Assembly: GCF_002434265.1 (NCBI RefSeq)
Contig: NZ_DJJS01000006.1
Coordinates: forward strand, 868,001 to 932,000
Direction of reading: 5' to 3'
Source of the DNA: Pseudomonas sp. UBA6562
GTDB lineage: Bacteria; Pseudomonadota; Gammaproteobacteria; Pseudomonadales; Pseudomonadaceae
DNA length: 64,000 nt
A program made the translations under genes and the position numbers. Shown here piece after piece: positions 1 to 9,400 of the stretch. The notes under the pieces are model-generated. The model worked only from the letters and a program-made list of their open reading frames with translations, was not told the DNA's origin and did not search any database. Within the stretch, counting starts at the first letter, position 1; every line of letters begins with the position of its first letter.

Positions 1-35
1 GATGCCGGATCACTCACTACAGGAAGTTGCCTGCC

Positions 36-788
36 ATGGAAGAAGCGTTGTCGTTGGGTTGGTCGAGTTACGCCGTCGTGTTCGCAACGCTGTTGGGCGC
101 CTATGTCATCTTCGGCATCGCCGGGTTCGGCTCCGCCCTGATCGCCAGCCCCGTGCTGGCGCTCTACATCCCCATCGCCAAGATCGTGCCGCTGCTGGCG
201 CTGATGGACTTGTGCGCGGCCTGCATCAACGTCAGCCGCGACGGGCGCAAGGCCGATTGGCGCGAGCTGCGCCGGCTGGTGCCGATGATGGTGCTGGGCA
301 GCCTGGCCGGCGCGGCGATCCTGCTCACTGCACGGCCCGAGCGCCTGTTGCTGGCCTTGGGGGTGTTCGTGGTCGGCTATGCCCTGTATTCGCTCAGCGG
401 CCTCAAGCCGCAGCGCCGCTTCAGCCCAGTCACGGCCATTCCCTTCGGTGGAGTGGGCGGGGTGTTCAGCGCGTTGTTCGGCAGCGGCGGCTTCATCTAT
501 GCCATCTACCTGAGCGGTCGGCTCGACGGCAAAGAAGCCTTGCGCATCACCCAGACCACCCTGATCGGCCTCAGCACCTTGACCCGCGTGGTGCTGTTCG
601 CGCTGGCCGGGGTGTATTTGGACACGTCGGTGCTGTGGCTGGCGCTGTTGCTGGCGCCGGGGATGGTGCTGGGCATTACCTTGGGGCGGCGGATGACTTT
701 GCGGATGTCGCGCGAGCAGTTCCTCAAGGTGATCAACCTGGTGGTGCTGGGGTCGGGGGTGATGTTGATCGTGCGGTATTTCTTTTGA
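36..788 (+). CDS. TSUP-family (TauE/SafE-like) membrane permease
   Basis: A 250-residue, very hydrophobic protein with about eight predicted membrane segments and glycine-rich stretches (IFGIAGFGSAL near the N-terminus, FGSGGFIYAIYLSGRL near the middle) typical of the sulfite exporter TauE/SafE (TSUP) family. Members move sulfite, sulfonates or other small organic anions across the inner membrane; the substrate here cannot be read from sequence. ATG at 36 was chosen because AGGAAG at 21-26 sits nine bases upstream, while the in-frame TTG at 27 is too close to it. It is convergent with the downstream siderophore receptor. Its own upstream neighbours lie outside the window. Confidence 0.8.
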   Translation: MEEALSLGWSSYAVVFATLLGAYVIFGIAGFGSALIASPVLALYIPIAKIVPLLALMDLCAACINVSRDGRKADWRELRRLVPMMVLGSLAGAAILLTARPERLLLALGVFVVGYALYSLSGLKPQRRFSPVTAIPFGGVGGVFSALFGSGGFIYAIYLSGRLDGKEALRITQTTLIGLSTLTRVVLFALAGVYLDTSVLWLALLLAPGMVLGITLGRRMTLRMSREQFLKVINLVVLGSGVMLIVRYFF

Positions 789-799
789 TGGGAGGCGCG

Positions 800-838
800 G
801 AGCCTCGCGAAATGGCCTTGCCCCGCCCTGCGAGGCTC
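800..838. terminator. Inverted repeat between convergent genes
   Basis: A perfect 9-bp inverted repeat (GAGCCTCGC at 800-808, GCGAGGCTC at 830-838) lies between the convergent TSUP and receptor genes. There is no clear T-run, so it may be a weak bidirectional terminator or an mRNA 3'-end stabiliser. Confidence 0.35.
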
Positions 839-900
839 ACCGCGACGGGCCGTAAAGAGCAGATGCCTGTCGGCACCCGCTTGCGCTGCGGCGTTGCCGA

Positions 901-3012
901 TCAATACTTCCAAGTCACCGACGCCGTCAGGTTGCGCGGCGCGCCGTAGCTGGCGGTGGTGGCGTTGTTGTACAGCGACAGCAGGTATTTGCGGTCGGTG
1001 AGGTTGTTCAGGTTCAGCGACGTGCTCCAGTGGCTGTCGATCTCGTAGCTGCTCATCAGGTCGACCAGGCCGTAGGCGTTCTGCGCGATGGCACCGTTGT
1101 TGTCGTTCTCCACCTTGGTCTGCCAGCTGACCCGCGCACCGACCTTCATCTGCGGCAGGCTCGGCAAGCGGTAGGTGGCTATGGCGCGGATCGCATGGGC
1201 CGGTACGTACTTGCGGGCGCGGTCGCCGTCGTCGTTGTCGATGTGTACGTAGGTGTAGCCGGCGAGCAGGTCGATGCCTGGCGATACTTCACCGGAGGCT
1301 TGCAGCTCGACGCCGTGGCTCTTGATGTCGCCTGGGATGGACAGGTTCTGACTGCCGTCATACACGGTGCTCACGACCACGTTGCGCTGCTCGGTCTTGA
1401 AGAGTGCGCCGGTCAGGTGCAGGCGCTGGTCCAGCACGCTGCCCTTGATGCCGACTTCCATGCTCTTGCCTTCCAGCGGGTCGAGCAGGCGATGGTCCAG
1501 GCCCACCGCGTTGTACTGCGGGTTGTAGATCTGGGTCCAACTGCCGTAGACGCTCCAGGCTTCGTTCAGGTCGTAGACCAGGCCGGTGTAGGGCGTGACC
1601 TTGCCGTGTTCGCGGGTGGAGTGCGGGCTGCCGTAGCTGGTGCCCTTACCGTCGGCGCTGAGCATGCGCGCACCGGCGATCCAGTGCAGATCGTCGGCGA
1701 GGCTGAAGCGGGCGCCGGCGAAGAGGCTTTTTTGCGTGTCCTGGAAGTTCTGCCCCAATGCTTCGCTGGTGACGCCGAACGAGGGCATGGGCGTGGCGCC
1801 CGCCAGAATGCCCGAGAAGGAGGTGTCGAAGGCGCTGCCGTTTTCAATGTCTTCGTCGTACTCCTGACCCTTCTGGTGGGTACGCCCATAGGCCGCACCG
1901 AAGGTCAGCTGGTGCTCGCGGCCGAACAGGTTGAAGGGGCCTTGGACCTTGGCTTCACCGATCAATTGATGCGCTTCGCTACGGGTGTGGTTGGCATAGG
2001 CCCCCGCCACATCGTCGGTGACCGAGTCGACATACAACATGTTGGTGTTCTGCTTCTCCTGAATGCCAGTGGCCGTCAGAGTAGCGTTCCAGTCGTTGCC
2101 GAAATCGTGCTTGAGCTCGACGAAGGCACGCTGCGTGTGCAGGTTCCAATACGTCCACGGTTGGCCGATGTTGCTGCTGCGGCCGCTGTAGTGGATCGGG
2201 TTGCCGCTGCTGTCGACCAGCGGCAGGTTGCCCCAGGTGCTGCCGTTGGCATCGCTGTTGTGCTGGGAGAAGCCAACGGTCACGGTGTCGGCATCGGACA
2301 CGTCGAAGGCCAGCAGGCCGGCGGCGATGTTGCGCTCGTGGCTGTAGCGGTCCATCCACGAATTGCCCTTGTCGTGGGAATAGATGAAGCGGCCGCGCAC
2401 ATTGCCGCTGTCGGTCAGCGGGCCGGCGACGTCGACGTCGACGCGGCGGCCGTCCCAGGAACCGACCGTGGTCTCGACCTGCGCCTGGAAGGTGTCGGTG
2501 GGGCGCTTGCGCACGAAGTTGACGGTCGCCGAGGGGTTGCCCGCCCCGCTCATCAGGCCGTTGGCGCCGTGCAGCACGTCGATCTGTTCGTATTCGGCCA
2601 GGTCCTGCTCGCCCACCAGCACGCTGCTGACGAAGGGCATGCCCACGCCGTCGTACTCGAAGTTGTTGATGTCGAAACCGCGCGAGGTGAACTGGGTGCG
2701 GTCGGTCTCGGTTTGCTCGACGGTCACCGACGGCGCGGCGCGCAGGGCGTCCTTGATGCCGGTGATCTTGAAGTCGTCCAGCTCCTGGCGGGTGATGGTG
2801 GTCACGCCCTGGGGCGTCTGCTTGTCGGTCAGGCCCAGTTTGGTGGTGCTGGACGACGCCCTGCCCTCGTATCCCTCGCTCGGGCCTTCGTCACGGTTCT
2901 GGACGCTTTCGACCTGGATGGCGGGCAGCGTGAGGTCGTCGGCCGCGTGAACGATAGGCATGGCGCTGCACGCGCCGACGAATAGCAGGCGGGCAGGAAG
3001 AGGAGTTTTCAA
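901..3012 (-). CDS. TonB-dependent siderophore receptor
   Basis: A 703-residue outer-membrane receptor. The N-terminus is a signal peptide (residues 1-23, ending VHA). It is followed by a TonB-box-like segment, a plug domain (about 55-165, with PQGVTTITRQELDDF and the GANGLMSGAGNPSATVNFVRKRPT stretch in shorter pieces) and a 22-strand barrel ending in the aromatic residue of TASVTWKY. These traits match the FhuE/FpvA/FoxA class, which imports ferric siderophores using TonB-ExbBD energy. There is no N-terminal signalling (STN) domain and no adjacent sigma/anti-sigma pair, so cell-surface signalling is unlikely. The ligand is unknown. I saw no convincing Fur box upstream, although an AT-rich stretch lies at 3065-3110. 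Confidence 0.88.
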   Translation of the reverse strand: MKTPLPARLLFVGACSAMPIVHAADDLTLPAIQVESVQNRDEGPSEGYEGRASSSTTKLGLTDKQTPQGVTTITRQELDDFKITGIKDALRAAPSVTVEQTETDRTQFTSRGFDINNFEYDGVGMPFVSSVLVGEQDLAEYEQIDVLHGANGLMSGAGNPSATVNFVRKRPTDTFQAQVETTVGSWDGRRVDVDVAGPLTDSGNVRGRFIYSHDKGNSWMDRYSHERNIAAGLLAFDVSDADTVTVGFSQHNSDANGSTWGNLPLVDSSGNPIHYSGRSSNIGQPWTYWNLHTQRAFVELKHDFGNDWNATLTATGIQEKQNTNMLYVDSVTDDVAGAYANHTRSEAHQLIGEAKVQGPFNLFGREHQLTFGAAYGRTHQKGQEYDEDIENGSAFDTSFSGILAGATPMPSFGVTSEALGQNFQDTQKSLFAGARFSLADDLHWIAGARMLSADGKGTSYGSPHSTREHGKVTPYTGLVYDLNEAWSVYGSWTQIYNPQYNAVGLDHRLLDPLEGKSMEVGIKGSVLDQRLHLTGALFKTEQRNVVVSTVYDGSQNLSIPGDIKSHGVELQASGEVSPGIDLLAGYTYVHIDNDDGDRARKYVPAHAIRAIATYRLPSLPQMKVGARVSWQTKVENDNNGAIAQNAYGLVDLMSSYEIDSHWSTSLNLNNLTDRKYLLSLYNNATTASYGAPRNLTASVTWKY

Positions 3013-3187
3013 GGCGGTGTCCTGGGCAGGGCGAATGGAAATGGGAGGCGTTTCTATTGGGCCTGGGAAACTAACTCAAATGGGAAATTTTCTCGATAAA
3101 TAATTTTTCATGTTCGCTGGTTTCAGCTCGCGGTATTACCGGTTGAAGAACGGCCTACTGGACGAACTGGCGGCGCCCCCTTGGGGC

Positions 3188-4201
3188 TCAGTGGCCGATA
3201 AACACCTCGTGGGCCACTTCGGGTGCGGCGAACAGCCGGGTCGCGTCGTGCCCCACGCCGTCGATCTGCCATTGCCGGTGCCGGATGGGCAGCTGCCAGC
3301 GCCGCGCCAACTCCGCCTCGTAACGCAGGTAGTCAAGCTGCCGCTCGACGCGGGTGCGGCCCTGAAGCTGCGCACCGCAGGCGCGGTCCATCACGCGGTC
3401 GTCGGGATGGTCGTCCAGGCGCCCGACCAGGTAGGTGACGTCGCGCGCCGCGTAGCGCTGGAACACCTGCCGCGGGCTCAGGCCCTGGGACGTGAAGTAA
3501 TCGGGCGCGCCGTTCAGGCCATAGCGGTATTGGTCGTAGTCCGGGCACGTCTGCCGGGAGGCGGTTTCGAAGCGCCCGCCTTGCCAGCGCGTGGCGTCCA
3601 GGTAGAGGTAGGACGACGGGCTGGACACCACGTAGCGCACGGCCAAGCCATGGCGCAACGCCCGGTCGCCGCTGCCGAGCAGGGCGTACCGCTGCATCAG
3701 TTGCCCCCCGGCGGAGTGGCCGATGAGCACGATCTCCTCGAGTGCCGGAAAACGGCGGCGATCACCGAGGTAGGCCAGCAGATCGTCGAGCACCGTGAAG
3801 CCGGCGATGCCGGTTCGGCCGCTCGACGAGGGCGTGCCGTGCATCCAGCGATTCTTGGCCCACAGCGGCATGGCGGGCGTGGCGGCCCGGTCGTTGGGTG
3901 TGAGGAAGCGCGGCGCGAGGAGGAGCGTGTCGGCCGGGGTGAAGCCGGCGTTCTCGAGCAGGGTCTGGCCACTGGCGTAGTAGGCGTCGGCGTTGCGGCG
4001 CACGCCATGCACGATGACCACGACGCGGCGCACGGGAAGGCTGGGGCGTTGCAGGTCAGCGTTCGCGAAGACCTGCATTTCGTAGGGTATCGGGGCGCCC
4101 AGGTGCAGGGTTTGTGGGGCGGCGAAGGCGTGCGCGGTCAGCAGGCTGGTGAGCAGCACCAGGCAAACGCGTATGACGGTATGCACGGTGCGCGGGGGCA
4201 T
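3188..4201 (-). CDS. Secreted alpha/beta hydrolase
   Basis: A 337-residue protein beginning with a signal peptide (MPPRTVHTVIRVCLVLL..., cleaved near AHAFAA). It carries an alpha/beta-hydrolase nucleophile elbow GHSAGG in the segment VLIGHSAGGQLMQRYA, and VVIVHGVRRNADAYY, the usual oxyanion-hole HG region. The C-terminal part contains DGVGHDATRLF, a plausible catalytic His. The protein is likely a periplasmic or extracellular esterase/lipase-like enzyme of unknown substrate. The reading frame is open further upstream to 4441, but the start at 4201 gives the signal peptide directly and is preferred. It stands alone, divergent from the urea operon. Confidence 0.7.
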   Translation of the reverse strand: MPPRTVHTVIRVCLVLLTSLLTAHAFAAPQTLHLGAPIPYEMQVFANADLQRPSLPVRRVVVIVHGVRRNADAYYASGQTLLENAGFTPADTLLLAPRFLTPNDRAATPAMPLWAKNRWMHGTPSSSGRTGIAGFTVLDDLLAYLGDRRRFPALEEIVLIGHSAGGQLMQRYALLGSGDRALRHGLAVRYVVSSPSSYLYLDATRWQGGRFETASRQTCPDYDQYRYGLNGAPDYFTSQGLSPRQVFQRYAARDVTYLVGRLDDHPDDRVMDRACGAQLQGRTRVERQLDYLRYEAELARRWQLPIRHRQWQIDGVGHDATRLFAAPEVAHEVFIGH

Positions 4202-4556
4202 GGGGCTACCTGCTGCTGGGGGTGCCTGCCACGTTGCCGATGGCTCGATTGGCACGGCGGAATGGATGACGCGCAGGATGGCAGCAAGCCGGCTGCGAGT
4301 GCCAATGAAACCTGCCCTACGGTGCAAATCGAACCGCCCGATCGCGCAGTGGCGACGAAGCGGCCGGTGCATGGCCGTAGTGCCGTTAGATATTTCGACG
4401 CGCTCACCAAATTGAGGCGCATGCCCCGACGATGTGCACACCCGGTAGGCCCGCGCGCGCGCATTCCACGAAAAAATTCCCTAACCCTCTGTTTGAATTG
4501 AACATTCCATAATTGGCCCAATGCTTGCTGAGTCGATTCCATATCTTGGATACAAC
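4202..4556. other. Divergent intergenic region upstream of the urea operon
   Basis: These 355 bases separate the hydrolase gene (minus strand) from allophanate hydrolase (plus strand). Apart from the sigma-54-type promoter at 4514-4529, no gene was recognised. GGTGCA occurs at 4320 and 4367, but no complete NtrC dyad could be identified by eye. Confidence 0.6.
4514..4529 (+). promoter_or_regulatory. Sigma-54 (RpoN) -24/-12 promoter for the urea operon
   Basis: TGGCCCAATGCTTGCT fits the RpoN consensus TGGCACG-N4-TTGCW at every position except two, with the invariant GG and GC at the correct 10-base spacing. A start of transcription near 4540 would fall just before the ATG at 4557. Sigma-54 control fits nitrogen-scavenging genes that depend on NtrC. 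Confidence 0.65.
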
Positions 4557-6389
4557 ATGGAATCCGCTATGCACATCGAACGATCACCCTCCTTCGGTTG
4601 GACGGTCAGTGAATGGGTCGCAGCCTATCGGAAGCAGTCGCTGACCCCGGACAGCCTGCTGGCGCTGCTGGACGCTTTCCCGAGCGACGACCGCGCCTGG
4701 ATCAGCCTCGTGCAGCGCGAGCAATTGACCGCACAACTAGCGGAACTGGAGCAGCGCCTCGCGGCCGTGGAGGGTGACCTCGACCGGCTGCCGCTGTACG
4801 GCGTGCCGTTCGCGATCAAGGACAACATCGATGCGGCGGGCTGGGCGACCACCGCCGCCTGCCCGGCCTTCGCCTATGTCGCCGCAAGCGACGCGGCCGT
4901 GGTCGGCAAGCTGCGCGCCGCCGGTGCGATCCTGATGGGCAAGACCAACCTCGACCAGTTCGCCACCGGCCTGGTGGGCACACGTTCCCCCCATGGCGCC
5001 GTGCCCAACAGCTTCGACCCCGCCTACGTCAGCGGCGGGTCGAGCTCGGGCTCGGCGTCGGTCGTCGCGCGCGGGCTGGTGGCGTTTTCCCTGGGCACCG
5101 ATACCGCAGGCTCCGGGCGTGTGCCCGCCGGCTTCAACAACATCGTGGGCCTCAAACCCACCAAGGGGCGGCTGTCCAACACCGGCCTGGTGCCGGCCTG
5201 CCGTACCGTCGACTGCATTTCGGTGTTCGCCCTGACCGTCGACGATGCGCAAACGGTGACCGCCATCGCGGCCGGCTACGACGCGACGGATGCCTACTCG
5301 CGGCCCAACCCCAATACCGCACCGGTTGCCGTCGGCAACAAGATCCGCCTTGCGATCCCGGACACGCTGGAGTTCTTTGGCGACAGCCAGAACCAGGCGG
5401 TGTTCGAACGGGCGCTGGCCACCTTCGAGGCGCTGGGCGCGGACATCACCCGCATCGACTTCGCCCCCTTCCGTCAGCTGGCCGAGCAGCTCTATTACGG
5501 CTCCTGGGTGGCCGAGCGCACCGTCGCGGTGGAGGACATGCTGGCCCGCGCCCCCGAGGCGATCGACCCCGTGGTGCGGGGCATCGTCGAAAATGGCCTC
5601 GCCTACACCGCGTGCGACGCGTACAAGGCCGAGTACCTGCGTGCCGAGCTGAGCCGCCGGATCAACGACAGCCTGGCAGGCTACGACGCACTCCTGGTGC
5701 CGACCTCGCCGACCCTTCGCACCCTGGCGGAAATGAAAGCGGAGCCGGTGCTGTTCAACTCGCAGTTCGGCTATTACACCAACTTCACCAACCTGGCGGA
5801 CCTCTCGGCGCTGGCGCTTCCGGCCGGCCTGCGCAGCGATGGCTTGCCCGCCGGCATCACGCTGATCGCGCCCGCCTGGCACGACCTGGCGCTGGCCGAC
5901 GTGGGCAAGCGCTGGCAGGCCCACCTGAACCTGCCGCTCGGTGCAACCGGCCGGGCTTTGCCCACGCCCACGCACGCCGCAGCGGCCCAAGCGCCAGGCA
6001 GCGTGCGCGTTGCCGTGGTCGGTGCCCACCTCACCGGCATGCCGCTGAACTTCCAACTGACGACGCGCAATGCGGTGCTGGTCGAGCAGACCCTGACGGC
6101 CGGCCACTACCGCCTCCATGCCCTGCCCGGCACCGTGCCGCCCAAGCCCGGCCTGGCACGTGCGGACAGCGGCCGCCCGATCGTCGTCGAGCTCTGGGAC
6201 ATGCCCATGGCGCGTTTCGGCGAATTCGTGGCCGAGATCCCCGCCCCGCTGGGCATCGGCAACCTGACCCTGGCCGACGGCCGCACGGTGAAAGGCTTCA
6301 TCTGCGAGCCCTGGGCACTGGCCGGTGCCCTCGACATCACCGACTTCGGCGGCTGGCGCGCCTACATCGCCAGTTTGCAGAACGCCTGA
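4557..6389 (+). CDS. atzF: Allophanate hydrolase
   Basis: A 610-residue amidase-signature enzyme that converts allophanate to ammonia and CO2, the second step of ATP-dependent urea breakdown. The Ser-cisSer-Lys triad is visible as K88 (GVPFAIKDN), S162 (GGSSSGSA) and S186 (TDTAGSGRVP). After the amidase domain (to about residue 460) there is a C-terminal domain (VRVAVVGAHLTGMPLN to FICEPWAL) found in AtzF/DUR1 allophanate hydrolases. The ATG at 4521 lies inside the sigma-54 promoter, so 4557 (or 4569) is the start. The gene is followed at 63 bases by urea carboxylase, with a small GC hairpin at 6397-6415 between them. Confidence 0.93.
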   Translation: MESAMHIERSPSFGWTVSEWVAAYRKQSLTPDSLLALLDAFPSDDRAWISLVQREQLTAQLAELEQRLAAVEGDLDRLPLYGVPFAIKDNIDAAGWATTAACPAFAYVAASDAAVVGKLRAAGAILMGKTNLDQFATGLVGTRSPHGAVPNSFDPAYVSGGSSSGSASVVARGLVAFSLGTDTAGSGRVPAGFNNIVGLKPTKGRLSNTGLVPACRTVDCISVFALTVDDAQTVTAIAAGYDATDAYSRPNPNTAPVAVGNKIRLAIPDTLEFFGDSQNQAVFERALATFEALGADITRIDFAPFRQLAEQLYYGSWVAERTVAVEDMLARAPEAIDPVVRGIVENGLAYTACDAYKAEYLRAELSRRINDSLAGYDALLVPTSPTLRTLAEMKAEPVLFNSQFGYYTNFTNLADLSALALPAGLRSDGLPAGITLIAPAWHDLALADVGKRWQAHLNLPLGATGRALPTPTHAAAAQAPGSVRVAVVGAHLTGMPLNFQLTTRNAVLVEQTLTAGHYRLHALPGTVPPKPGLARADSGRPIVVELWDMPMARFGEFVAEIPAPLGIGNLTLADGRTVKGFICEPWALAGALDITDFGGWRAYIASLQNA

Positions 6390-6396
6390 CCACGCG

Positions 6397-6415
6397 CCTC
6401 CCGGCAATCGGGAGG
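6397..6415 (+). other. Intercistronic hairpin, atzF-uca
   Basis: CCTCCCG (6397-6403) and CGGGAGG (6409-6415) form a 7-bp GC stem around a five-base loop. With no T-run after it, it is more likely an mRNA-processing or stability element than a terminator. Confidence 0.4.
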
Positions 6416-6452
6416 GCAACCCCGCCATTCGCGCCACTACAGGGAGCGCAGC

Positions 6453-9400
6453 ATGTTCCAGACCGTCCTGATCGCCAACCGCGGTGAAATCGCCGTGCGT
6501 GCCATTCGTACCCTCAAGACGCTGGGGGTCAAAGCCGTCGCCGTCTATTCCGAGCCGGACCGCAATGCCGCGCATGTGCTGATGGCCGATGTCGCCGTCG
6601 CCCTGGAAGGCGAAAAAGCAGCGGACAGCTACCTGCGAATCGACAAGATCCTGGCCGCCGCCAGGCAAACCGGCGCCCAGGCGATCTACCCCGGCTATGG
6701 CTTCCTGTCCGAGAGCGCGGAGTTCGCCGACGCGTGCGAAGCGGCCGGCATCGCCTTCATCGGCCCGACGGCCGAGCAGATCCGCGAGTTCGGCCTCAAG
6801 CACCGAGCCCGGGAACTGGCCGCTGCGGCAGGCGTGCCCATGACCCCGGGCACCGCCTTGCTGGACAGCCTGGAGCAGGCCTTGCAGGAAGCCGAACGCA
6901 TCGGCTACCCGGTGATGCTCAAGAGCACGGCGGGCGGCGGCGGCATCGGCCTGACCCGCTGCGACGACGCCGATAGCCTGCGCGATGCCTACGACGGCGT
7001 GAAGCGCATGGGCGAGCAGTTCTTCCGCGATTCGGGCGTGTTCCTCGAGCGTTTCATCGATCGCGCACGGCACATCGAAGTGCAGGTGTTCGGCGACGGC
7101 AAAGGCCGCGTCGTGGCCCTGGGCGAGCGCGACTGCTCCTTGCAGCGGCGCAACCAGAAGGTGGTCGAAGAGACGCCGGCTCCGCACCTGCCGGCCGCCA
7201 CCCGCGAGGCGCTGCATCGCGCGGCGGTGAAACTGGGCGAGTCGGTGCGCTACCGCAGCGCCGGCACCATGGAGTTCATCTACGACGGTGCCTGCGACGC
7301 CTTCTACTTCCTGGAAGTGAATACGCGCTTGCAGGTCGAGCACCCGGTGACGGAAATGGTCACGGGCCTGGACCTGATCGAGTGCATGCTGCGGGTCGGT
7401 GCCGGCGACGCCCTGGACTGGGCCGCGATGGAGCGGGCACCGCAAGGCTGTGCCATCGAAGTGCGTATCTATGCGGAAGACCCGCTGAAGAACTTCCAAC
7501 CCAGCCCGGGCGTGTTGACCGAAGTCTTCTTCCCCGACGATGTGCGCGTCGATGGCTGGGTGAGCACGGGTACCGAAGTGTCGGCGTTCTACGACCCGAT
7601 GATCGCCAAGCTGATCGTGCACGCCGAGAACCGGGAACAGGCGATCGCCAAATTACAAAACGCCCTCGGCGCGACGCGCTTGCACGGCATCGCCAGCAAC
7701 CTCGACTACCTGCGGCAGATCGTGGCCGAACCGCGCTTCCTGGCCGGTCAGGTCTGGACGCGGATGCTCGACGACTGCGCGTTCGAGGCCAGCGTCATCG
7801 AGGTGCTCGAGCCTGGCACCTACAGCAGCGTGCAGGACTACCCCGGACGTCTGGGCTACTGGAGCATCGGCGTGCCGCCCTCCGGGCCGATGGACGACTA
7901 CGCGTTCCGTCTCGGCAACCGCATCGTCGGCAACCACGAAAGTGCGGCCGGTCTGGAATTCACCTTGCAAGGGCCGACCCTGCGCTTCCACTGCGATGCG
8001 TTGGTCGCGCTGACCGGCGCGCAGTGTCCGGCCGAGATCGACGGCGAGGCAGTGCCCTATTGGGCGCCGATCCACGTCAACGCGGGGCAGGTGCTCAAGC
8101 TCGGCCGCGCGCTGGATGGCTGCCGGACCTACCTGGCGGTGCGCAACGGGCTGGACGTGCCGGTCTACCTCGGCAGCCGCTCGACGTTCGCCTTGGGGCA
8201 GTTCGGCGGGCATGCCGGGCGGACGCTGCGGCCTGCCGACATGCTGGCCATCTCGCAGCCCGATCTGCCGGCGTGCACCACCCCGGCGCCGGTCGGCGCA
8301 CCCTGTGCGGCACCTGCGCAGATGATCCCCGAGTACGCCACGTCCTGGGACATCGCCGTGCTCTACGGCCCCCATGGCGCCCCGGACTTCTTCACCGCCG
8401 AATCCATCGACGCGTTCTTCGCCACCGAATGGGAGGTGCACTACAACTCCAACCGCCTGGGCGTGCGGCTGTCCGGGCCCAAGCCCACCTGGGCGCGGGT
8501 CGATGGCGGCGAGGCCGGCCTGCACCCGTCGAACGTGCACGACTGCGAGTACGCGATCGGCGCCATCAACTTCACCGGCGACTTCCCGGTGATCCTGGCC
8601 AAGGATGGCCCGAGCCTCGGTGGCTTCGTATGCCCGGTCACCATCGCCAAGGCCGAGCTGTGGAAAGTGGGCCAGATCAAGCCGGGCGACACGCTGCGTT
8701 TCCACCCCATCAGCTTCGAGCAGGCGCAACTGCTGGAACGGGCCCAGGCGCAAAGCCTGGCCCTGCTGGCGCCGGCCAAGGCCGACAGCTTGCCGGTGCC
8801 GTCGCTGGCGCCAGGGGCGACTTCGTCGGCCACCGTACTGGCGGAAATGGCCGCCGACGGCACCCGCCCGCGCGTGGTCTACCGTCAGGCCGGCGACAAC
8901 TATGTCCTGATGGAGTACGGCGACAACGTCCTCGACATCGCCTTGCGCCTGCGCATCCACGTGCTGATGGCGGCGCTCGAGGCCGATCCACTGCCAGGGC
9001 TCGAGGAGCTGGCGCCGGGCGTGCGTTCCCTGCAACTGCGTTACGACAGCCGGGTACTGCACCAGCGCACGCTGATCGAGCGCCTGATCCAGCTCGAACA
9101 TGAGTTGGGCGACGTCACGCGCCTGAAGGTGCCGACCCGTATCGTCCACCTGCCCATCGCCTTCGAGGACAGCTCGACCCTGAGCGCCGTCGAGCGCTAC
9201 CGCGAAACCGTCTGCGCCGAAGCGCCGTGGTTGCCCAACAACGTCGACTTCCTGCAACGCATCAATGGCCTGGCGCATCGCGAGCAGGTCAAGGACATCG
9301 TCTGTCAGGCCAGCTACCTGATCCTGGGCTTGGGCGACGTGTACCTCGATGCGCCCTGTGCGGTGCCGCTTGATCCCCGCCACCGCCTGCTCAGCTCGAA

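Noticed and set aside
3060..3110. Fur box upstream of the siderophore receptor
   Set aside because: The AT-rich sequence gives too few matches to the 19-bp or 7-1-7 consensus on either strand to be called.
4521..4556. Upstream ATG for allophanate hydrolase at 4521
   Set aside because: It lies within the -24/-12 promoter element and would precede the expected transcription start.
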